Source: Atopsyche davidsoni
Taxonomy: Eukaryota; Arthropoda; Insecta; Trichoptera; Hydrobiosidae
DNA: 64,000 bases
Assembly: GCA_022113835.1 (NCBI GenBank)
Contig: JAILWY010000009.1
Location: 13,058,001-13,122,000 of the forward strand
Direction of reading: 5' to 3'
In this document: one piece after another, positions 50,001 to 62,495 of the stretch
Layout of the letters: every line of letters begins with the position of its first letter
Position numbering within the stretch: the stretch's first letter is position 1
The notes under the pieces: model-generated
What the model was told of the DNA's origin: nothing
The model's input: only the letters and a program-made list of their open reading frames with translations
Databases searched by the model: none
Position numbers and translations under genes: made by a program

Positions 50001-51442
50001 AACCGAGCGCCTATCTCGAGAAAATATAATCTTCAGCGAGGAACGCGAGAAGGCGAACATAAAAAAACGGAAATAATATTGCATCCGGCCTCCCCTCTCA
50101 GGTATTAAAATAAATTTACATGATTCGCCGCTTCTCACCGAGGATATCGTTCTGGGGCATCCACTTCCTTATCATAACGTTCTCGGGCGGTGCCCCCAGC
50201 CGGGCGGGGTCGTGCTTCCACAGGAACCTGTGGGCGGGGAACCTCCGGAAGGCCGCCAGGAACCTGGCCACTTGCTCCGGGCTGAAGTGGTCCGCCTTGA
50301 GATTAGTCCCCAGGGCGAAGTACACGAAGCCGCTCTCGGAGCCTTCGATGAAATTAGTCAGCTCCTGAGTGAAAATTAACGACACATAAGTTGATATCAA
50401 TGATTATTAAGAATTATTCCCGGTGACTCAACATATGTAAGCTAACCTAGCATTCTTACATATCAAGAATTTCTAACATTAAAAAGAGGCACTAACGCAA
50501 GAGTACAATACATACGAAGTACTATTTCTCTCAAAGATTATAAAATGTTATGAGAAGAACAAAATTTGTCATTTTTTTGGTAAGAGTATAAAAAAATAAG
50601 CCTACCTCGTCAAGAGGCTTCGGATTTTGGATGTGCAAGCCTCCGACAGGAATGACAGTTTGGAAGAACGGCTGCATCACATCAAATGGTGGTAAATTCA
50701 CAAGAGTAATCACTGATGACCTTGAGATGGCACTCACATCAATGCTGTCATCTTTAAAGAACTTCCTCGCCACCACATTCTGTCTCGCCATCATGAAAGA
50801 CTCGCGTACTGAGTTATCATATGCATACAGTATAAAATTCCACAGCTTCGTTAAAAAGCTCATGCCATACCCAACTCGTAAATGATTCACTGGTATAAAC
50901 GAAGGGTACTGAGGATTTCCTGATGCGGAAGACATGCCTATCGGGCAGGTGCTAGCCGACACACTAACTAGAGGAGGATTCCCAAATGTTGGAAGAAGCC
51001 CTAATAAACATTGAAGTCCAGCAAAATCGTGAACTACAAGATCAAACTTGAAGCTCTTGGGGTAGTCCAAGAGCTGCCGCATCCCTTTGCTTGCCAGCGC
51101 TGGGACACAGGAATCAGACCTAAAGTGTGCCAAGCCCCAGATATCAGCAATCGGAGAGTTATCTCTCATGGCAGTCAGGTTGTGTGTGGTGCTGTCGATG
51201 AAAGCATACACGTTCTCTAAATGGATAAAGGTGAGGTTAGTGATGCTGGGACCGACAACGTCAACACTGAGGGCGGTTAGGTTGTGCCCCCTTGCGGCCA
51301 GGGCTCTCTGAAGGGCTCCGCCCCATAACTGATGACTGGGAGATGCGAGTCCTGCCAACCACAAGATATTTGACGAGTACGCTCTATGTGAATAACTGAA
51401 CGCAATTAAAATTAACAATAACACACGCTTTATTTGCGTCAT
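47021..51442 (-). CDS. UDP-glycosyltransferase, complete, four exons
   Basis: Transfers a sugar from a UDP-sugar to small lipophilic acceptors, as insect UGTs do in detoxification and pigment or hormone metabolism; ER membrane, lumenal catalysis. Exons, minus strand: 51442-50606, 50364-50139, 47629-47410, 47297-47021. All introns are GT-AG and phases agree (837+226+220+277 = 1560 nt, 519 aa, usual family length). Signal peptide about 1-23; acceptor-site His37 in SPSHQLW; likely partner Asp139 in FDLVVHD; possible N-glycosylation at N54, N69 and N88. Donor-binding half: WMPQNDILGHP (348-357), then FIGHGGALSCQE and PFIIDQ (385-390). Membrane span about 483-502 and a Lys-rich cytosolic tail ending KLKLT, a KxKxx ER-retrieval form. 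Start has A at -3. Odd: Gly364 replaces the usual Thr/Ser of the F-I-T/S-H-G-G signature. Intron 2 carries a tRNA-Gly gene. Substrate unknown. Confidence 0.95.
47666..47736 (-). tRNA. tRNA-Gly (anticodon GCC), copy 1, inside UGT intron 2
   Basis: A 71-nt cloverleaf on the minus strand. The acceptor GCATCGG pairs with CCGATGC, with discriminator A. A box TGGTTCAGTGG, anticodon loop CTGCCAC (anticodon GCC) and B box GGTTCGATTCC are present. A six-T terminator follows 3 nt after the gene in the transcript direction. It sits in the sense orientation in the 2.5-kb second intron of the UGT gene, only 36 nt before the exon 3 acceptor, so its terminator lies in the branch-point/polypyrimidine zone. 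Identical to the copy at 54613-54683. Confidence 0.97.
47740..50130. other. Rest of UGT intron 2
   Basis: AT-rich intronic DNA. A block at about 48535-48665 has more balanced composition and an uninterrupted plus-strand frame of about 55 codons without a start (SESERKRRDQKK ... ELDFTPSAVSEDFDKGL), possibly a transposon fragment. The plus-strand 95-codon frame at 48875-49162 shows no motif I know. Nothing else recognised. Confidence 0.45.
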
Positions 51443-54400
51443 TTTGCACAGAATAACTTAACTCTTCAGTGTTTGGTATTATGCATTGGTTAAATTTCAC
51501 TTTTTTTTAAAAAGCACTATTTGATGAAATGTTCGTAGGTCTGAAGTGTACACGTGTGTACTGATTAGTGTAAAAACTGTCAATGATCCCCCACTAGAAT
51601 AGTTTTTTTATCTCGTTTATTTACTTTGATTTAGTCTCGAGATGTTGACATGAAATGCAGCAATGAAATTTACGCGTTTATCGTACGTTGATCTTCAAGC
51701 AACTCACATCAAACGACATTCACTTTTTTATTTATTTTAAAGTATATCTAGATATCAAGAACACTTCACTTTACATGCACTATTCTTAAATTAATACAAT
51801 ATAGTACTGACAGTGCTCTAGATTATTCCTTAATTAATGTAAGACAGTGGACTCGGCCGCGTTGCTACTACAAGCGACCGCTCTCAACAATGTTAACAAT
51901 AATAAATTAGTCACAAAAGTTTTTATGCTTAAGTAAAGATAAAAGGTCATCAATTTTAAATAACCTGTTATTTTCTAAATATACCAATCAGTACAGGGTA
52001 CTTCAATTGCAAATATCAATATATTTACAAAAATAGAAACTACGTATTATGCTATTTAAAATATGGAGGTAAATATTTAAAAAAAAACCCTTGACTTTAA
52101 CTATCACATTATATGTATTCTAATTAAAAATTATTATATAGAAATTAGAAGAAGTAGCAACTACAGGAACGAATAAACTTAAGAATGTTTTTAGACTTCA
52201 AACTTTAATATTACATTTATATAAAACATTAAATTAGATAAATAAAAACAAAAGGCGGCAATGCTTAATTCTCTCAATCGAAAATATAAATTTATTTTCT
52301 ATCAAAAACTTTTTCGGATTGCCTGAAAAAATACGCGTTGTATTGTAAAATAATATTTATATAACAAAAACAGCATAAATCAGTTAAACGTGTACGGGAA
52401 ATTTAAAAAAAATCACAGCTCTCATTACTGTTTAAATCAATTTATGTTTGAGGTCTCGTTAAATTTACTTTAAAATAATTCGTGCGTAGCTGTATTTAAT
52501 TCGTCACTAGTTTTTGCTGGTAGTTATAAATTAAATGTATTTTATAAAATACATTTCAATAATGCATTATTTTTTTCTATTGTTTACAAATATTTACTTT
52601 GTGTGGAATCAACTATGAAATATGAGATAAAAAATATGATTTTATATATTTCTTTTATTTTACTTCAAACTTATAAATATATGATTACTGAGTAGAAGCC
52701 AAAGATCATGTATTAAACGCATACATTTCTTAACGAAATATTTAAAATGCATTTCATTGAATGGGTGTAACAAATATCAATGATATTTGGTATAATGTAA
52801 TGAATATCATTGTTTGAAGTATTTATTATTAAATTCATCTCTCTCTTCTAATAATTTCAGTGTATTTAAAATAATATTTGCTTTAGGTGGGGTTCAAATA
52901 TCAGATTTCAAATAGTAAGTCACGATGAATGATCGTTGTCTGGAAAGTTACTCTCAAGTACATTTCCAACTTTCTAGTCTAGCCTTGTTTGTAAAAAAAA
53001 CTATTATTCACATCGTACAACTAATATATTATTTTTATTGTTACCCAGCTACATTCCACCATTTATTAAATTTTAAAGCCCACTCAATCGTTACAATCAC
53101 CTCAAGTTCTTGAAACTGTCTAGAGAGAAGAATAATTAAGTTTTTCCGAAGATGATCAAGTTTCTGAAAATAAAAGAGGTAATGTGAATATAAATTTATC
53201 AATTTAAGCTCTCTCGTCGTATATATAAATAACATTAATAGTCTCAAGAGTTATGTATAGCCTACACCAGGAGATCAAGAGCATATTTGATTGTGTTTTC
53301 TCAAATAGAAGATGGTGGCAATCTCACCGTTTGGTTATTTAAATTTGTTATTTCAATGTGGAGTTTTACATGTTGAACTGGCAAGTCGTGGATATATGAC
53401 ATCATCAAATCTTGAGATCTGTCAAAGAGGTTTAATATATTTTTAACACATCTTGGGGAAAGAACAAAAACTTTGAGCCACCTTGATATGAGCACGGTAT
53501 AACAAATATCATATCGGCGGGCGGATTTCCAAAACCCACTGAACAGTATTCCGTTTATTGATTTGTATAAGTTTATATTTCCCTGTTACGTAACGGACTG
53601 TAACATTTAAAATGCTTTTGTATTATTGAGAGCATATTTCTATTTCGCGCTCCGTCTACCAAATGTAATCGAACAATCTATTGTGCTCCAAAATACAGTG
53701 ACACCAAAAAAATATTGTTGATTTATACTTCAGGGGTAAATTTTTCTATTTAAAATTTAAAAAAAATTCTTAGCACCACACCACCGTAAAGGTGTATTTA
53801 TTTAAATATATATAAATAGGTTTTATCAACACACTAAGAGTTTATAAAATTGGCCTTAATCGGATAAAAAAATTGTATCTGGGAAAATAATAAAAAACAA
53901 AGCGAATATTTTTGAGCATGTTTCCTGGCATTGGAAACCCGACGAAGTGCAAAAATATCAAGTATTTTTTTCGTCGTTTCGTGTGTGAACCAAATAATAC
54001 CTAAACACACAATAGTTTTGGTTTTAGTTTTGGGTATTAGTTTTCAATTAAAAGATATTTTGTAAAACAAAAGGATGTGTAAATATATTACGAAAAAGCA
54101 ATGAGATCTGTAGACGTTACCCAAATTTAAAGATTTCACACATTGCGACTGAATAGATGAGTATTTATACAATTTAAAAAAAAAGGTAGTTTAAAATTAA
54201 ACAATAATAAAATACAATTTAAAACACCACATTTAGTTATATTTCAATTATATTTTTTCATTTAATGTGAATAAAAATTGAGAAAAACCGGCACCTGTTA
54301 TAATTCATGGCGTTCGGGTGAAGAAACGTTAGATTTATAATTAACATTGCAAAGATTCTTTAAAAATAGTTATTAAGCATGAATACATTTTGTTAAAAAC

Positions 54401-54612
54401 AAAAAATTTGATTAAGCTAATACGAATTTATAATTTATACAATATTTAATACATATTAGTATTTTTACATATTTATTTTTAGTGTAATCGTAAGCAAACG
54501 CAATAGTGATAAAAAGTTGACACAATTTTTAATTAAACTAAAATTAGCGCTTAAATTAAACAAGGTCAATATGCGATAAAAATATTTTTTTTGATTAAAT
54601 TTATCAAAACAT
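51443..54612. other. UGT upstream region and intergenic DNA
   Basis: The 5' flank of the UGT, read toward higher coordinates. No TATA box can be assigned with confidence. A short GC-richer patch at about 51845-51895 (ACTCGGCCGCGTTGC) could mark the promoter or a non-coding first exon about 0.4 kb upstream. Beyond it the sequence is AT-rich with no gene seen. Confidence 0.45.
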
Positions 54613-54683
54613 TGCATCGGCCGGGAATCGAACCCGGGCCGCCCGCGTGGCAGGCGAGCATTCTACCACTGAACCACCGATGC
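54613..54683 (-). tRNA. tRNA-Gly (anticodon GCC), copy 2
   Basis: Identical over 71 nt to the intronic copy at 47666-47736 and on the same strand, about 6.9 kb away, on the other side of UGT exon 1. Followed after 4 nt by a minimal TTTT terminator. The flanks do not resemble those of copy 1. Upstream in the transcript direction lies a GC-richer stretch (54684-54800) of unknown nature. Confidence 0.97.
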
Positions 54684-55613
54684 TCTTGTCAAGATGCTTC
54701 TCTGGACCACTCTCAGTCTGCTTGATGATTCTCTCCAGCCAATCAGAGGCGACCGAGCCGGAGAGAAAGTAGCCCGAGTATAAATAAATCAACTGCTGAA
54801 AACATAAAACCAACTGCAAGCGAATACCTACAGGTGTATTTAATGCTTCCATGAAATTACTGAAAGGTATTTTTTATAAGAGTATGCCTTCTACATATTG
54901 TTAAGTGTCATGAAACTAACACATAATAATTGCACTTATATACACACCTGCTAATTTTATTTAAAATAAAATATATATTATATATGAGCATTTTTGGTCA
55001 GCAGATCAAACCGTTTATAATTTATTCCAAGAAATCTTTCCAAAACAGGTATTAGACGCTCTTAAATAAGTGATACTAACAACTTTATCTTTTATCAATA
55101 CCATTTGTAAAAAAGTTGCCACCAGACGTCGATCGGAAACAATTAAAAGCAACAAAATCTATAATATTTAAAAAGTTAAAGATTTGAACTGTGCGTTGGA
55201 ATGGATTTTTTCAGAATCATACTGTAAGATTTTTATAACAATTCTTGTAAAATATAAAATTTTAAATTAAATCCGGCAGGCTGGAGTTGTATTACGAGGG
55301 TGGTTTTAACTTTCCTTTCCGAATTCTGAAAAAACATATTAATTCTTAAATACAATTTAGTCTTCAGTAAGATTTGTATATATTTACCTCCATTGTGCGA
55401 CAGTATTCAAAGTTTTCATTTTTTTATTATATTATAATCATTGAGCAATACAAAAAATTGTACAAGAATGACCATTAAAAACATTTTGTGAATTGATTTT
55501 CGTCCATATTGATACACTTCCAGCCACAATTCGACTATATACTGCCAAATTTTCTCTCAAACAACGTAAATGCCTCTGCCATGTCAAAATGAAATGAATA
55601 AAATTTAAATTAC

Positions 55614-55706
<93 letters not shown>

Positions 55707-58472
55707 TAAAACTTAAACTAAAATCTGAATTACGCACAAAGCAGACACACCATCATGACAATAATGCTAGCATATGTTTTCAACCCAGAGTTTTCATAAA
55801 GAATACTTTATATTACTCCCAATCGCTAATATATTTTCCTCGTCGAGGAACTTCCTCGATTTGGCTTACTCCAGATGGAAAGGTTCCGGGGGAGCTCCCG
55901 GGGAAGATGAGTGTAAGGGTGTCATCTCATTTGCATCAGACCCGCAGCGACTACGAGGGAGGCCCTCGGGTCTCTAAATGGGATGGAACCTCTCCAAAGG
56001 AAACGTTTTATTAGGACCCGCTAAACACAGCCACACACGCCAAACTGAATCAAATCCTTTTAAAAATATAAAACTTTTATTTCTTTCAGATACAGACAGC
56101 TTACTATCCTGACTTTACTGCTTAGCCATAAAAAGCTTTACAGTTTTAAAATCCCTCATATTTTTTGTCTTTGCATTAAATTAGAATTATGATGTTGCAA
56201 TTAGAATTCTGAATTGTATGCCTTCCATATCTATAATCTTGTAATTTTTCCCCGATATTGAAGATTTATTATCTGTGGGTTTCAGTCAAGTTTTTTTTCT
56301 TCTAATTTTTAGTCCTTTGAATTCATTATTTGTTGATGTGTTGACCAAGACTTCATAAATTACTTAATAATCCAACTGCTTCTCAAATCAGATCAGTTTA
56401 GGCCTAAGTTTAGGATATTGGTCTTAATAATTAGAAGTATCGGCCACCATGTTGTTTTTATTACAATATCGTTAAATTATGTAATTACGTATGTGTAGAG
56501 GACAAATTTATTTTTTTTAATTATCAAAAATTTGTAGTGAAAGATATAAATAATGAAAATTTCTCACTTCAAATTACACACGTGAAATATAGTTATACAC
56601 AATTTAATATATATTATTTGTATCCAATAATTATGAACAGTTTATTTTATTTAAAAAAAAACAACAAAGGAAACTTATTACACTGCGCAAAATTTCAAAG
56701 TCATAAAATACAAAATCCATTATTGTACGTTCATTTCGTTACCAGCACAAAGTAAAAAAAAGCCAAGCCGTAAAAGGTATATCTTAAATGTAAATGGAGT
56801 TAAATAAATCTCATGTTTACTTGATATTTATCAAACAAACTAACATTTTGTATTTATGTGGAAATTGTAAATATATTTAAATCCGTTGAAAGTACCTAAT
56901 TCACAGTCTTCTATAGCGACAACTCGACATACATTTCCACTTTGATTTCCTTGAACAGAAATGCACACAAGTTACACTTCGTGTATGTCTCCCATGAAAT
57001 ACATATCACGCGATTCAATGCAGGCAAACTAATGAATAACTCAGGGCGACCAAAACATACAACTTTTTGCTCGAGTGATACATATTATTACTTTTTAATT
57101 TATATAAAATAATATTATGAAATATTGTTGGATGATCAGAAAAACAGGATTCACGATTTTTTAAAATAAAAAACCCTTACAAGTGTACTTAAAATCAAAT
57201 CGTTAAACTAACACAGCATACATAAAGAGATAGTGTCAATTTGCTTTGATCCAATTTATTGAATTCTTCGCGCGGAAAATTATGATAAAATTATGAGAAC
57301 TTAATGAACTTAAAATGTTTTCACAATCGTGTACGGGTACTTGAAAACTATTTAAATAAGACAAAATCTTAGGAATTTTATGACATTATATAAATTTATA
57401 CTTCATAGACATAGTGAGAATGTATAATAAGCCTCTGAATGATTAAAATGTGTATTCTGTTGGTTTTTCATATAAACAGACGACAGGTCACACTACTGAG
57501 GGCAGCTCCATTCAGTTTTCCAGAGTGCATGACCACTGGCTGGTGCCGCGTCCGTCGCCGCTATCAATGCACATAAATGAATAGAGATTGAACATATTAC
57601 CATTTAAGTTGACCACCACCCTGGAGCGTCAAGACATCTCTGTGCTGTGTAGTGAGCTGCGCCGTCTGTGATCGAGTAGCCTCGGGGATCGGTCCTGAGC
57701 ATTAAAAAAATATTGCAAACAAAAACTATGCTATAGGATTGCCATAGCATAGAAATGTAAATCATAAAGCGATCGATGAAATTAGCAAGCATACGTTGAG
57801 TGTTTTTTTCATTTATTCAAAATCAATATGGTCCGAAAAAAAATTTCAGTACCCGGGCCAAAACGTCGCAACTCAAATCAACGAAGGCGAATTACTGCCC
57901 AAGAATGAACCTGTTAAAATATCAAACATGAGCTATTGGCGTCTGTGAAAACTATCAAAGTTAAAAAAAAACAAATTAATTTTTTTATCATAAAATTACA
58001 CTTTATATACTTTCTACTGTACATGCACCATAGCGTGTATATTTTTAACTTTGGCACTTCGATAGTTGCATCTTTGAATCGGAAGTATTATCTAATACCA
58101 CCATTCGTGCTCGCTGACCTATCGCATGAAAAAATCCGTTTGTTCACAAGCAGCTGCTATCAGTGTGTACGTGAACGATCGAAGTGCTCGTTCGACCGCG
58201 GCGATTGAAGAAGCGCCGGCAAACGAAACAAGTCTCTATGCGCATACAAACAAGGCGCAAATACACGATTTCCGCGTGCACTCTTCGCTGTGTGGGAGAA
58301 CGACTGCGGGTACCGGTTTCCGTGACGTCACTGCTTCCAAAAAGTGCTATCGAGGATTTACATTACCAATGAGGCCTTTTTGTAATTGTGCTAAGTTTTC
58401 CGTGAAAATTTATTTTAGTTTTTCCTTTCTTATCGGTTTTAAGTTGCATGAAAATGGCTCATTGCGCATGTC
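54684..58472. other. Intergenic DNA, no gene supported
   Basis: Next to the tRNA, 54684-54797 has balanced composition. On the minus strand, after a possible acceptor TTTATGTTTTCAG, it reads QLIYLYSGYFLSGSVASDWL and continues open into the tRNA. I do not recognise it; a lost exon or chance are both possible. Further on are the long TA microsatellite, a GC islet at about 55850-55990, a GC-richer pair at about 57480-57700, and a CpG-rich block at 58110-58345 containing TGACGTCA at 58323-58330, about 140 bp upstream of the tRNA-Pro gene. Confidence 0.4.
55613..55702. repeat. Long (TA)n microsatellite
   Basis: About 90 bp of TA/AT dinucleotides with a single interruption (TTT near 55632). The largest microsatellite in the window; overlapping frames read Tyr-Ile repeats and are artefacts. 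Confidence 0.95.
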
Positions 58473-58544
58473 GGCTCAATGGTCTAGGGGTATGATTCTC
58501 GCTTTGGGTGCGAGAGGTCCCGGGTTCAAATCCCGGTTGAGCCC
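58473..58544 (+). tRNA. tRNA-Pro (anticodon TGG)
   Basis: A 72-nt cloverleaf. The acceptor GGCTCAA pairs with TTGAGCC, with discriminator C. A box TGGTCTAGGGG, anticodon loop TTTGGGT (anticodon TGG) and B box GGTTCAAATCC are present. A six-T terminator starts at 58546. It lies just downstream of a CpG-rich block with a CRE palindrome. The 143-codon frame overlapping it is not a protein: its tail (MILALGARGPGFKSRLSP) is the tRNA gene read as codons. Confidence 0.97.
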
Positions 58545-61500
58545 GTTTTTTATTTGAATTTTGAATTTTTGTTTATGACTGAATCACCGATAAACGAAAA
58601 AACGAAATGGGGACTCTCTTAAAACGGCAACAATTTATTATAATGATTTTTTTTTTTTTTTTTAATCTATTGAAATTACGGATTATAGCGGACTTAGTTT
58701 TAGTTTAAACATCCCACACAAAAATGCAGCATCGTTTGCTGATTTACAAGCGAAATATTGCAACTGTAAAAAAACACGCATTAAAAATTCTATTAGGATA
58801 CATATTTCTATTTTTTACATTCAAATTTATAATAATATACATGTGCTTACATTTTCTACTCCAAATATATTTTTTACTTATATTGTATATTTTTATATAT
58901 ATGTCGAATAATTTTTCAAAAATGAATGTTGACTACACATTGATTTCACGTTATGTAGCTAATGCCTATTACTTTTGCTATTTTTACATAAGTTAATCTA
59001 TTATCCAGTGTTCCATGTCCGTATTGCATTTGCTTTTACACAAACTAGGAAAAGTAAAGACTAGGAACAATGGAAGTAAGAACTGATGATGAATTTAAAA
59101 TATAGCAATGGTGATGCAGAATAACTGACTAAATAAAACCTCAGAATTCAGACCCCAAAATACGAGCGGTCATCCTGACTTACCGCCCAGACCTTCTTGG
59201 CATTTCAACTGGAACCTTAAATATAAACCATAGACCCTGCAAGAGGCTCTACATCCCCTGAGCTGGAGCAGATTCTGGGATTACCCCCGCATATATCCTA
59301 GAGCACTCGGCAGACTTTAGAAGGCTTCACTCTAAATAGGGGTGCACCTTTTTACCCCGGAATGACAAGCTTCCCTAATGCTCAACCTCCACCCTGGAAC
59401 TGTGTGTAGAGCCGCTGTTTTCCATATCCGCGCATTTTCGATTCTTTTTTTATGATGCAAACCCACTTTTCGGGAAATATTTTCTGTGACGCATTTTCTT
59501 TTCTATTCTTAAAGATTTAAGTATATACTTGGAGCGCTCTATAAACTTGAAAGAAAGCCTTGAAACTTCGCGCAGCCATATGATATTTAAATGAGACTAT
59601 AATTTAGAAAAATATCGATGATACCTGGCAATCAGCTATTTTTTCAAAGAGTACGGGCATGATTCAAAATGTTTGAATAATATTTATATATGTACATACA
59701 AATATGAAATGTATTTTTTTATTATTATTTAAGAAGGTTTTTATTAGATGCAACCAATGGATATAGTTTAATAATACAAATTTATACGCTTGTAAAAAAT
59801 ATATATTTTATACCGATACATATAATTAATTCTCAACAAAAATATTATCTTATAAGGCTACATAAAGCTTCTAAATACAAGAGGGGAATCGAGCTGTTTC
59901 ACTGGAAAAATCATTTTGCTTGAATACCATTATTTATATCGAATAAGTTAATTTTATATATAATCCAAAAATATTTTTTAATCTGTTTTCTTAATGAATT
60001 CTTAAACTTAATCAAAATAAAAACATAATAATAAATCTCTGGATACATCGACTGTAAATATTTTTGTTTTTTTAATTTTCATTCAGCATAGAGGCAGATT
60101 CAAGCTATCACACCTATCATTCAGAAAGTCAAATACAATTTTTTTTTAAATTAAAAACTTCAAAAACTTGTAATTTAAGTTCTTCCGCGTGTGTGTGTAC
60201 GGATAACCGAGTATACTAATCAATTATAATATAATTATTTATTAGAAATTATTACGGATTTTCACTGACTGGCAATGCTACAACTTGCATACATAGTGGG
60301 AGTCTTTTCGGTCCTCTGGGACGTTCTTGATAAGACGGCACTGTTTAATCACTACAGAAGGCAGCCTCTATCTCTGCAATCGCAGGTATTAAAGACGATC
60401 TAAAGTTCAGAGCTACCTGGATAAGGTGAGGCGGTAAACACATTAATTTAGAGGTTAGGTTGCGTTACCCATTTGAAGTTTTCCAGCCAGTGCGCGTGGA
60501 GATTAACTGAATTTGCATTTTGATTGTATTATTTGAGAGTCTTGTTTAGATATCTCGGCTGTTTTTCGAATGAAGATCGCGAAAGCTTTAAATTAGTTCG
60601 TACCTACTTATCTGAATCTCCCCTAAATTGATTAAATTTAATATTATTTGGAAATTTGTTGTGAATATATAATACCTGAAGCATTTTCCACAAAACATTA
60701 ATTTCATCTGTACATATATAATTTCAAGTACTATTTTTATATTAACGTTTAGGGTATATTAACGTATACACATATACATCAGTAGATATACTATTTTCTG
60801 ATATAAACTATCGATAGTATGAGTCAAAATAATTACGTAGTCACTGTGGTGGGTTTTATTCAACGGAACAAAATTGACCTGTAAACATTAAAAATATCTA
60901 AGAAAATATAAGTTCATAATCAAAGTTTTGTCATAAAATAGATACGAACATTTATATTTAATTGTTGGCATCATTAAAAGTCAAGAAAAACGCCTCAATA
61001 CGTAAATCTGGACTCTTGATTATCTGCAAGTCCCCCAGAGAGCAAGGCCCAATCATAGACAGTATCGACTTTAAAATGATACTCCCATAGTAAATATCAT
61101 CAAAATCAATAGACACCAGTGATTGAGGACACGAAATAAGATGGAGGAGAATCCTGAAGATTTGAGAGACCTAAACCGAGATGGCTGGAGTGTACGGTAA
61201 AGGATCTCAGTCCCAAGGCGCAGTCAATTTAAAAATCAACCGATGAAACAAAACTGATTATAAAACGAGAAGCAGCAGTCTTATTTATAATCCAAGAGTT
61301 AATTAATATTATGGAGTACCGGATTGAATCGATTAATATTTTTGATGAAATCTACCTTATCCATTGATACTTGTTCATGTCTTCAGTTTTATATTTTACG
61401 ATTTTCAGAATATTTCCCATTATATAAATTGTTTTTCATTTTTTAGACATTCATAGTTTTGATGTAATAATTTGTTGAGTCATCTATCACTAAGCAGAAG

Positions 61501-61995
61501 AGCACATTTAAAATACGTTTTGGCTGTGATGAAAAATATACTGTGCATCTAAAATAAAATTGCTCGTTTATAAGGTACGCCAAAAAAGTAGTCTCCATTC
61601 ATAGTTCATCAATATCACAGATTACTTTTATTGTTCAATCCAACGTTGCCCGAATCATATTGAGTATCGTATGCAACTCAATATTTCTACAAACATTTTT
61701 TTTTATCAATGCGAGTTTTTTCTCCTTTGTGCTGCCAGCCCACTGCAATAACAAATTACAGATTAAAACGAAGCCAATAAACGCAAATAAAAATAAAAAA
61801 GTGACATTCAAAGCAATCAATGCCAGATAAACAAAGCTTTGAAGTTTACACTCTATATGGCGTTTTTTCTCACTTTTTGTGCGCCGGTTTTGATTAAGCC
61901 CATATCCCGCACGGTCGCAATTTTCATTCAACTTGCGCAAACCAGGAACAAAGTAATTATTAGTTTTAAAAAATTAAAACTCCTAGATTCATTAG
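58545..61995. other. AT-rich intergenic DNA with degenerate GC-balanced blocks
   Basis: Two blocks of balanced composition, about 59140-59410 and 61000-61230, look like worn coding or repeat sequence but no single frame stays open. One translation of the first reads LEHSADFRRLHSK. Old retroelement fragments are the likeliest explanation. The rest is AT-rich with no gene seen. Confidence 0.4.
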
Positions 61996-62495
61996 TTTCT
62001 TTTATGTTAATGTACAATAGTTGTTAGGGCTGTGCTTAATGCGGTGTGTGGCTGTTCCCTGCTCCTGCGTGCATGTTATGGGGTTTACAACATGTGGCTT
62101 AGACGGTAGCGTACATGAATTTCTCTATTTTCATTTTTTGAGTTTGTGTTGTCTTATTATAATCAGTTAGGGAGCTATTGCGATATTTCGGCAGAGGCAT
62201 TGTTGCATGCGTAGTCTATTGTCCAAGGAGGCGGCGGATTTATAGCCCTACCTGTTATTGATTTCAGGCAAACAATGAGCAATCTGTAATAGCAATGATT
62301 TTATTAGGTAAATCAACTTTGGCATACAAAAAGTTTTTTACACATATTTTTCCCTACACAAAATAGAGAAACCCGTGTACGCTACCGCCTAAGCCACATG
62401 CTGTAACCCCAATGATCTGCGCCACGAGCAGAGCACAGCCACACACCGTATTATAATCGTAGCCCTAACAACATTGTAAATTAACATAAAAGAAA
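61996..62495. mobile_element. Long-inverted-repeat MITE-like element, full copy
   Basis: Both ends read inward as TTTCTTTTATGTTAAT(G/T)TACAAT, then GTTGTTAGGGCT. The inverted arms continue, with gaps, for about 145 bp each: GGTGTGTGGCTGT, CTGCTC, ACA(A/G)CATGTGGCTTAG, CGGTAGCGTACA, TTTCTCTATTTT. The 200-bp centre is unrelated. No coding capacity. Fragments of the same family lie at 23172, 24728 and 32284. The superfamily is not identifiable from the ends, and a target duplication was not resolved. Confidence 0.8.

Noticed and set aside
54604..54852. 82-codon minus-strand frame as a protein gene
   Set aside because: Its C-terminal third (GGSVVECSPATRAARVRFP) is the tRNA-Gly gene read as codons; only the upstream stretch is left as an open question.
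55438..55737. 99-codon minus-strand frame with Ile-Tyr repeats
   Set aside because: Translation of the TA microsatellite.
57604..57792. 62-codon minus-strand frame in a GC-richer block as a UGT-related exon
   Set aside because: No UGT motif; the UGT at 47021-51442 is complete without it.
58126..58557. 143-codon plus-strand frame, one of the longest in the window
   Set aside because: Its last third is the tRNA-Pro gene read as codons (MILALGARGPGFKSRLSP); the rest shows no domain and lies in a CpG-rich non-coding block.
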